Of a stretch of 48,957 nt of DNA, positions 45,601 to 48,957 are shown piece after piece. Source of the stretch: Phoronis australis (lineage: Eukaryota; Phoronida; Phoronidae). The DNA lies in NCBI GenBank assembly GCA_002633005.1, contig NMRA01000472.1, positions 280,512 to 329,468 of the forward strand. Reading direction: 5' to 3'. The notes below the pieces were generated by a model. That model made no database searches and had not been told where the DNA came from. It saw only the letters and a program-made list of their open reading frames with translations. The position numbers and the translations under genes are program-made. How positions within the stretch are numbered: position 1 is the first letter of the stretch; every line of letters begins with the position of its first letter.

Positions 45601-48518
45601 CTGTAGGGGTTGCCCACCATGCGCCCCTGAAGGAAGTCCTCTTGTTGCGGGTCCTTCTCCAGGGACATAAAGAACTCTCCTGTGTCATTCTCCTCCTACA
45701 AACCACATACAAGTCAAGATATGATACTACAGGCAACAGGACATAGCAGAACATGTGACACAGAATATATTGATAAGTCATGACAGGTCACTATAATCCC
45801 ATTTACCAGTCACAACAGGTCACCGAGAGCAAATATCACAAGAAACAAACTTTGTGTCTTATGCTGATTAAGTATTCAATAATTAGTTTTGCATAGAATA
45901 AAAAGCCTCAAAATACTTTTGAATTCATAAGGATTTCCATTACTGAGTAATTCAAGTTTGCTTCCTTTGCACTGAATACATGCCATATCTGGAAAAAGCA
46001 GGTCAGTCACAAAATTTCATGTGACCTTGACCTGCCACTTCAGCCTGGATTTGGCTATTAAAGCTGCGAGAAAAGAAAGAATTGCTTGAAAATTAATGTG
46101 TTGTAGAATAAAATGAAAGATTGTGGATGACTATTAAGTATCAGTTTCAAAAAATATGCTCATTTTTAATGCGTTACAGATGAGGCTAAAATAGTACCAA
46201 TGTCGCCGGCGACGACCTTAACAGCTGGCTATTTCTACACTTAGACTCAGGATTACTGCAGTTTTTGCATTTGAAAGTGTGCCTCAAATCACAGGTGGAC
46301 GCTAGTCTGAGCAGTGGGTGCTTGATGTTTTTAAACGTACTGCTCGGGCGCTTTGTGATTATGGACAATAAGTCCAATGTTAACGATAAAAAGCGAGTTT
46401 ATCAAGTGGACCAAATAACAAGCAGAATGTGTAGGCCTGATATACATGTAGGGAGACATCAAGTTTTGTTTGTTGAGCGGCATTAGGTACTTAATGTTTG
46501 AAAGGACAACAAACCCAGTTTTGGTCTATTAGCAGATAACGAAAACAACTTTCCCACCCTGTTCTCTGAAACAAAATAATGCTCAGTAACCATCAAAAGT
46601 TTAAAGCAAAATTGACAAACTCCTTACAAGGTCTCCTAGACGGGCAAGCGTGCCCCACGCTTTAGGCAACTTACACAACAACTGTAGGGAATATCACCTA
46701 GTATTAAGAACTATAATATCCAGTTAGTGACTCAAATGAATTTTCACTTGAATTCTGCTTTTATCATTCATGTTGGATAGCAGTGATGCATTAGAAGGTG
46801 GCAGAACGAGACCTTGATTGAAATCACCAAAACAGAATTAAGTAGCCTTTTAGCTAGACATAAAAAATAAAATTACATAATGCATAACACTAAATATTGT
46901 AACCTCTTACTGACTCTCAATCATCGTTATCCAATACAAATTATGTTAGTTATAAATCTGACCAGAGACGGCAGCACAATACTTACTGGGAAGATGATGC
47001 TACAGAGTCTCTCAAAGATGAAGACTGGTGACCTGAGGTCATCCAGGCCGTATTTGTTGACCGTCTCCACGCAGACGGACATGAACTCGCGCGTCTCACT
47101 GGCCGTTCCTAAAACAAGAGAATTAGATCAGTACAGTCACGTTAACATATCAGCTTATACGCTTCCTCTTGAGTCCCTAAGAATCATAAATGAACAAATC
47201 AATTGTATAGAGATCCCTATACCTTAGTCTACCGGTCTGCAGTCAACAGATGTCACTACAGTCAATTTCACCTACCCAATTTAGTCAAGTATTCCCACAG
47301 CTCCAATAATCTACCGAGAATCGTCAATCAACAGAGGTCACTACCGTCTCCTTCACCTACCCGTAGTCAAGTCTTCAAGTAGCTCCAACAATCTCTCCTG
47401 TGTGTCATCAATCAACTTGGTCCGCTGCACGACCAGCTTGCGCAGGGACAGATATCCGTTCAGAATGGTGCCCACCAGGCGGCTCTTGTACTGCTGTTTG
47501 ATTGATTCCATCTCCATTATGATTGACAAGAGGTCTGTGTATGCCTTCAGGGCATAGCCCTGTGAGAGGTCGGAGGTCAAGGTGGTCTCTTCCAGCAAGG
47601 TCAATTTTTCCACCTCCTGCGAATATTTTAAGTTATGAGACATGTTTAAGAACATTACCCTAATGTTCGGCCACATCCTGCAAATATTCAGAGTAACAGA
47701 AGTCCTGCAAACTGTATCAGCCTTGAAACATCCAGCAAAACGGAAATTTCATTTTATCAATGACAGTCCTCATACTTTGTACTAAAGTCAATCGGTCATA
47801 GTATTTCAAATCTTCTAGCTATAGTAACAGCAACACATTTCAACACTTCAAATCTTATAGTAATAATAATAATAATAGTTATAATAATAATAGTAACAAT
47901 AATAGTAACAAAGGTGATCTGATGCTTTCCAGGAAGCCTTGAAAAATTTTTCCACCTGGGTATGTCAGTGATTTCATGACTAGGCCAACCACACAGCCTT
48001 TATCTGTGTTTGTAACCAGATAACACTTTTTTTAGAATAGAATCAATTACACTTAATATCCTACAAAGTTGTTATTTACATCGAACCCATTTTTCACATG
48101 GTACAAACTAACGAAATTACCATCAGAGGTATACATATTTCTAATAAATCTTAAACCTTTTACAAACCAAGGCTTATAAAAAACACTAGTGCCTCCGATC
48201 GCCAAGTTACTATTAAACCACAAACTTAAGGTTGATTCAAAAAGTCCACATCACACTTCTTACACAGTCTAAGTTGTAAACATCTGTAGCTACACAGTCA
48301 GTCAGACACTAGAAGTCACATAAGTATGCAAAGCTTGGCAGTCTGTCAAACACTGTACCACTAGACACCGCCTCACCTTGGTAATGAGCCCGGCCATTCT
48401 CAGCAAGACCTTCTTCAGGGCCAGGTAGTACTTCCAGGGGAGAGGGGACATAAGTCTTTTGTAGAGCTGAAGGAAGTCCATGGCGTGTTCACCACGAGTA
48501 CTCAGCTCAGACAGGAAG
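30608..48518 (-). CDS. UBR4: UBR4 E3 ubiquitin ligase, 3' part (24 exons, 5' end outside window)
   Basis: Twenty-four minus-strand exons join with consistent phase at all 23 junctions into about 1,020 residues that match the C-terminal fifth of the roughly 5,200-residue UBR4 (p600/pushover/BIG family). UBR4 is a giant E3 ligase that recognises N-degrons through a UBR box (upstream, not in this window). Established work places its catalytic E2-binding module at the C-terminus: a hemiRING zinc finger plus helical elements that recruit UBE2A-type E2s. Here the zinc-ligand stretches [14 protein letters not shown] and HVDCH are intact. Near-invariant family blocks are [57 protein letters not shown] and SREEKNL. 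The protein ends [15 protein letters not shown], like the family C-terminus. Exons are 44-256 nt. Introns carry many minisatellites, several copying exon ends. The gene is convergent with the protease gene. No frameshift or in-frame stop was found. Confidence 0.97.
30780..31150. repeat. Degenerate minisatellite in the last UBR4 intron
   Basis: Imperfect units of about 31-36 bp are built on gaccatgggatgtcactag and cgccatctgcga. The best-preserved copies are at 30945-31090. Confidence 0.75.
31618..31777 (-). CDS. UBR4: UBR4 window exon 23
   Basis: 160 nt. It encodes [39 protein letters not shown] and VV; the PxETFxEFxDV motif is conserved. The donor is ttg|gtgagt. Confidence 0.95.
32153..32246 (-). 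CDS. UBR4: UBR4 window exon 22
   Basis: 94 nt. It encodes [19 protein letters not shown] then [12 protein letters not shown], matching the LTDKxVxxY...FxxLVD family pattern. Confidence 0.94.
32579..32718 (-). CDS. UBR4: UBR4 window exon 21
   Basis: 140 nt. It encodes [40 protein letters not shown] and SPPGTA, with the LPxxxW turn typical of this region. Confidence 0.95.
32825..34248. repeat. 35-bp satellite array, about 41 copies
   Basis: The unit contains aaacctaccaaactcatatg and gtttataatctatcc (35 bp) and repeats head to tail with no variation that I can see, filling most of the UBR4 intron between exons at 34346 and 32718. It ends at an ambiguous base (N at 34249), followed by two divergent units (34250-34325) with actcatctggtgcacaatct. 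Confidence 0.97.
34249..34249. other. Ambiguous base (N) at the satellite edge
   Basis: It is the only N I noticed in the window, exactly where the homogeneous 35-bp array meets its degenerate flank. This points to an assembly join or consensus conflict. Confidence 0.95.
34346..34430 (-). CDS. UBR4: UBR4 window exon 20
   Basis: 85 nt. It encodes [18 protein letters not shown] then [10 protein letters not shown]. It lies directly next to the 35-bp satellite, which fills the following intron. Confidence 0.96.
35177..35371 (-). CDS. UBR4: UBR4 window exon 19
   Basis: 195 nt. It encodes [36 protein letters not shown] and [18 protein letters not shown], ending LYVLN. Confidence 0.97.
35759..35887 (-). 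CDS. UBR4: UBR4 window exon 18
   Basis: 129 nt. It encodes [20 protein letters not shown] then [17 protein letters not shown], a near-invariant UBR4 block. Confidence 0.97.
36037..36190 (-). repeat. 77-bp tandem duplication of the 3' end of UBR4 exon 17 with its donor
   Basis: 36037-36113 copies 36114-36190. The copy contains an exon-like tail (36043-36113) reading [19 protein letters not shown] and its own gtgagt donor. It lacks an acceptor. The ligand Cys of the DCH motif is Phe in the copy. Confidence 0.9.
36120..36253 (-). CDS. UBR4: UBR4 window exon 17 (hemiRING His/Cys ligands)
   Basis: 134 nt. It encodes [19 protein letters not shown] then [18 protein letters not shown]; the SHFN and H-x-DCH residues form the second half of the zinc-binding fold. 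Both ends of this exon have been tandemly duplicated into the introns (77-bp and 73-bp units). Confidence 0.97.
36227..36400 (-). repeat. 73-bp tandem repeat spanning the acceptor of UBR4 exon 17
   Basis: Units at 36227-36299 and 36300-36372, with a partial third to about 36400. Each full unit contains the first nine codons of the exon and a tcacag acceptor, so the second unit is a decoy exon start in the intron. Confidence 0.92.
36570..36791 (-). repeat. 111-bp duplication of the 3' end of UBR4 exon 16 with donor
   Basis: 36570-36680 resembles 36681-36791 at about 70%. The copy carries a degraded exon end and a gtaggg donor at the position equivalent to the real gtaaga. Use of the decoy donor would meet an in-frame stop. 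Confidence 0.75.
36778..36900 (-). CDS. UBR4: UBR4 window exon 16 (hemiRING CxxC)
   Basis: 123 nt. It encodes [20 protein letters not shown] then [19 protein letters not shown], with the first zinc-ligand pair (Cys-x-x-Cys) of the catalytic hemiRING. A degraded copy of its 3' end with a donor lies 111 bp downstream. Confidence 0.97.
37276..37915. repeat. 45-bp minisatellite, about 14 copies
   Basis: The unit includes actaaatcatagtgttcaag and ttgttacagaaatgaacag in the UBR4 intron between the exons at 36900 and 38442. The + strand is open and would read [15 protein letters not shown] per unit. One unit has a 5-bp insertion near 37590 that breaks this frame. Confidence 0.95.
38442..38531 (-). 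CDS. UBR4: UBR4 window exon 15 (basic helix before the zinc finger)
   Basis: 90 nt. It encodes [20 protein letters not shown] then DSLGMK, a lysine/arginine-rich helix (AEKKR-AMAMR) that directly precedes the hemiRING. Confidence 0.96.
39034..39250. repeat. 43-bp minisatellite, five copies
   Basis: The unit contains gatgggtagtaagaaactga and ctatgataagtacatgatat, slightly variable, inside the UBR4 intron between exons 14 and 15. Confidence 0.88.
39860..39988 (-). CDS. UBR4: UBR4 window exon 14
   Basis: 129 nt. It encodes [20 protein letters not shown] then [17 protein letters not shown]; HKLEQxSSDE and GTLAENL are conserved. Confidence 0.96.
40325..40424 (-). CDS. UBR4: UBR4 window exon 13
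   Basis: 100 nt. It encodes [20 protein letters not shown] then [13 protein letters not shown], corresponding to the W-K-x-F-x-x-x-P-x-L segment of UBR4. Confidence 0.93.
40709..40818 (-). CDS. UBR4: UBR4 window exon 12
   Basis: 110 nt. It encodes [20 protein letters not shown] then [13 protein letters not shown]. The exon end ctgttggg and the donor gtgagtag fit the phase. Confidence 0.95.
41731..41803 (-). CDS. UBR4: UBR4 window exon 11
   Basis: 73 nt. It encodes [19 protein letters not shown] then TNGIQ; the LxCFC motif is typical of the family at this position. Confidence 0.94.
41824..42027. repeat. 51-bp minisatellite, four copies
   Basis: The unit contains atgacttaacccctgacctt, gagtgaagtggggacaccta and caggtcactcc. 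It lies in the intron between UBR4 exons 10 and 11. The copies differ by a few substitutions. Confidence 0.93.
42228..42418 (-). CDS. UBR4: UBR4 window exon 10
   Basis: 191 nt. It encodes a helical repeat segment: [37 protein letters not shown] and [10 protein letters not shown]. Confidence 0.96.
42511..42810 (-). repeat. Tandem copies of the 3' end of UBR4 exon 9 with donor
   Basis: Units begin at 42511, 42627 and 42741 (spacing 116 and 114). The last contains the real exon end. The two copies keep aca|gtaagt donors (boundaries at 42539 and 42655). One exon tail stays open ([12 protein letters not shown]); the other has a TAA. Confidence 0.88.
42769..42891 (-). CDS. UBR4: UBR4 window exon 9
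   Basis: 123 nt. It encodes ALLAEQESG then [20 protein letters not shown]. Its last ~45 nt and donor aca|gtaagt are repeated twice downstream in tandem units of 114-116 bp. Confidence 0.95.
43164..43331 (-). CDS. UBR4: UBR4 window exon 8
   Basis: 168 nt. It encodes [18 protein letters not shown] then [15 protein letters not shown] and [16 protein letters not shown] and the MLG-x-LNL end are family hallmarks. Confidence 0.97.
43380..43545. repeat. Short imperfect ggcagt/cggtc-rich repeat
   Basis: Loose repetition of gttggcagt, gtcggcagt and cggtcggct in the UBR4 intron between exons 7 and 8, without a fixed period. Confidence 0.55.
43849..44004 (-). CDS. UBR4: UBR4 window exon 7
   Basis: 156 nt. 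It encodes [20 protein letters not shown], then an acidic loop ([11 protein letters not shown]), then MSECGGLQ. The donor cag|gtatag is non-optimal. Confidence 0.96.
44356..44650 (-). repeat. Tandem copies of the 3' end of UBR4 exon 6
   Basis: Exon tails start at 44366 and 44461, besides the real one at 44611; a further unit near 44538 keeps only intron sequence. The first copy still reads [13 protein letters not shown], but its donor GT is GA. The second has a stop and a weak gttctc donor. Confidence 0.85.
44611..44694 (-). CDS. UBR4: UBR4 window exon 6
   Basis: 84 nt, phase 0 to 0. It encodes [14 protein letters not shown] then [14 protein letters not shown]. The 3' part and donor have been copied at least twice into the downstream intron. 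Confidence 0.96.
45021..45064 (-). CDS. UBR4: UBR4 window exon 5 (44-nt microexon)
   Basis: Only 44 nt, entered in phase 1. It adds [14 protein letters not shown] between KNKICQD and LLVNNK. Both splice sites (ttcag and gag|gtatga) and the phase agree with the neighbours. Confidence 0.93.
45294..45500. repeat. 73-bp minisatellite, about 2.5-3 copies
   Basis: Units start at 45294, 45367 and 45440 (ccaagtgagacag... through ...cagtaattaagtcttggcc). The last runs into a fragment (actaaacaccagctccctct) of the 44.4-kb repeat. Confidence 0.9.
45542..45695 (-). CDS. UBR4: UBR4 window exon 4
   Basis: 154 nt. It encodes [20 protein letters not shown] and [17 protein letters not shown], the most strongly conserved UBR4 signature in the window, then [12 protein letters not shown]. 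Confidence 0.97.
45868..45980 (+). repeat. Interspersed repeat, copy 2
   Basis: Partner of 6865-7000, same orientation on the + strand, sited in the UBR4 intron between exons 3 and 4. Confidence 0.65.
46987..47108 (-). CDS. UBR4: UBR4 window exon 3
   Basis: 122 nt, acceptor gttttag, donor cca|gtaagt. It encodes [16 protein letters not shown] then [15 protein letters not shown], a highly conserved family segment. Confidence 0.96.
47260..47335 (-). repeat. Copy of the 3' end of UBR4 exon 2 with donor
   Basis: It resembles 47345-47420 with an 85-bp offset. It holds an exon-like tail (boundary at 47276) and the same gtaggtga donor. The copy is clearly degraded in the exonic part. Confidence 0.78.
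47361..47616 (-). CDS. UBR4: UBR4 window exon 2
   Basis: 256 nt, the largest exon here. It contains [29 protein letters not shown] and [19 protein letters not shown], a conserved helical block. The donor acgg|gtaggtg is duplicated 85 bp downstream in the intron. Confidence 0.96.
47861..47909. repeat. AAT-type microsatellite
   Basis: Interrupted (taa/aat)n run in the intron between UBR4 exons 1 and 2. Confidence 0.9.
48377..48518 (-). CDS. UBR4: UBR4 window exon 1
   Basis: 142 nt, entered in phase 2, left in phase 0 (aag|gtgagg). It encodes the helical segment [16 protein letters not shown] then [17 protein letters not shown]. It is the most upstream UBR4 exon present; the remaining 439 bases of the window look intronic. 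Confidence 0.93.
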
Positions 48519-48957
48519 CTGAAAAGACAAGAGTCACAAACTGAAGTCAATTTTAGTAGTTTGAAATGAGGACTTTAAAAAATGTTGAATAGCAGCCATC
48601 AAATACAAGATTGTGAATCAAAGACTTAAAGTCCCTATAAAATGCGCCAACTGCCTTTTAGATATGTTAAGTACATGTACTTTTGTGCAACATATCTTTG
48701 TTTCGTTTTATTCCACACAACCACTAACTAATTACTACGCATTTTGTGCCCCCCATATTATGTGCCCCCATCAGAAACCCCTTTTATTCTCTCGACGAAT
48801 CACAGTAGACTGGCCTATTGACATCATCGTTGAGAACGAGCAACACATTACCGCGCTAACCACAACCTGTAGTGAGCACCTGATCGGCTGCTGGGACAGT
48901 AAAAAACAAAGTAGTTTTGCTCAAGGAACGTCACCAATTAGAAACATCGCCGACGTT
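48519..48957 (-). other. UBR4 intron running off the window edge
   Basis: No exon is seen upstream of the acceptor at 48519. The next UBR4 exon must lie beyond the window. Confidence 0.6.

Noticed and set aside
1-48957. tRNA, rRNA or other structured RNA genes
   Set aside because: I scanned by eye for tRNA B-box motifs and rRNA-like blocks and saw none convincing; small RNAs cannot be excluded without a covariance search.

Overview
This window is eukaryotic and comes from an invertebrate-type metazoan nuclear genome. It has many small exons with clean GT/AG junctions, AT-rich introns full of minisatellites, frequent short palindromes such as tacatgta, and no operon-like gene packing. Species cannot be fixed from the sequence. 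A lancelet (cephalochordate) is my best guess, because several introns carry minisatellites that copy an exon-intron boundary. I recall such a class being reported in amphioxus, but I could not check this.

Layout: the left part (about 2.2-27.6 kb, + strand) holds two gene segments. The first is an ankyrin-repeat gene in nine exons, roughly one 30-34 residue repeat per exon and all introns in phase 0. It ends in a charged C-terminal domain I do not recognise and a stop at 22151; its 5' end was not found. About 2.1 kb downstream lie three exons of a trypsin-fold serine protease with a complete His/Asp/Ser triad (FAM111-like or HtrA-like in style), stop at 27629, first exon unresolved.

The right part (30.6-48.5 kb, - strand, convergent with the left genes) is the 3' fifth of UBR4, the giant N-degron E3 ubiquitin ligase. 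Twenty-four exons join in frame into about 1,020 residues, including the C-terminal hemiRING zinc finger and the terminal helical region. The 5' part of the gene lies beyond the right edge.

The most unusual property is the repeat structure. At least five UBR4 exons have their 3' end plus the 5' splice site tandemly duplicated into the following intron, leaving pseudo-exon tails and decoy donors; one of these exons also has its acceptor side duplicated. In the ankyrin gene a similar tandem process produced a whole, in-frame extra repeat exon. Other repeats are a roughly 41-copy 35-bp satellite, a 45-bp minisatellite, 43-, 51- and 73-bp intronic minisatellites, a 403-bp foldback element, and an interspersed repeat shared by both halves.
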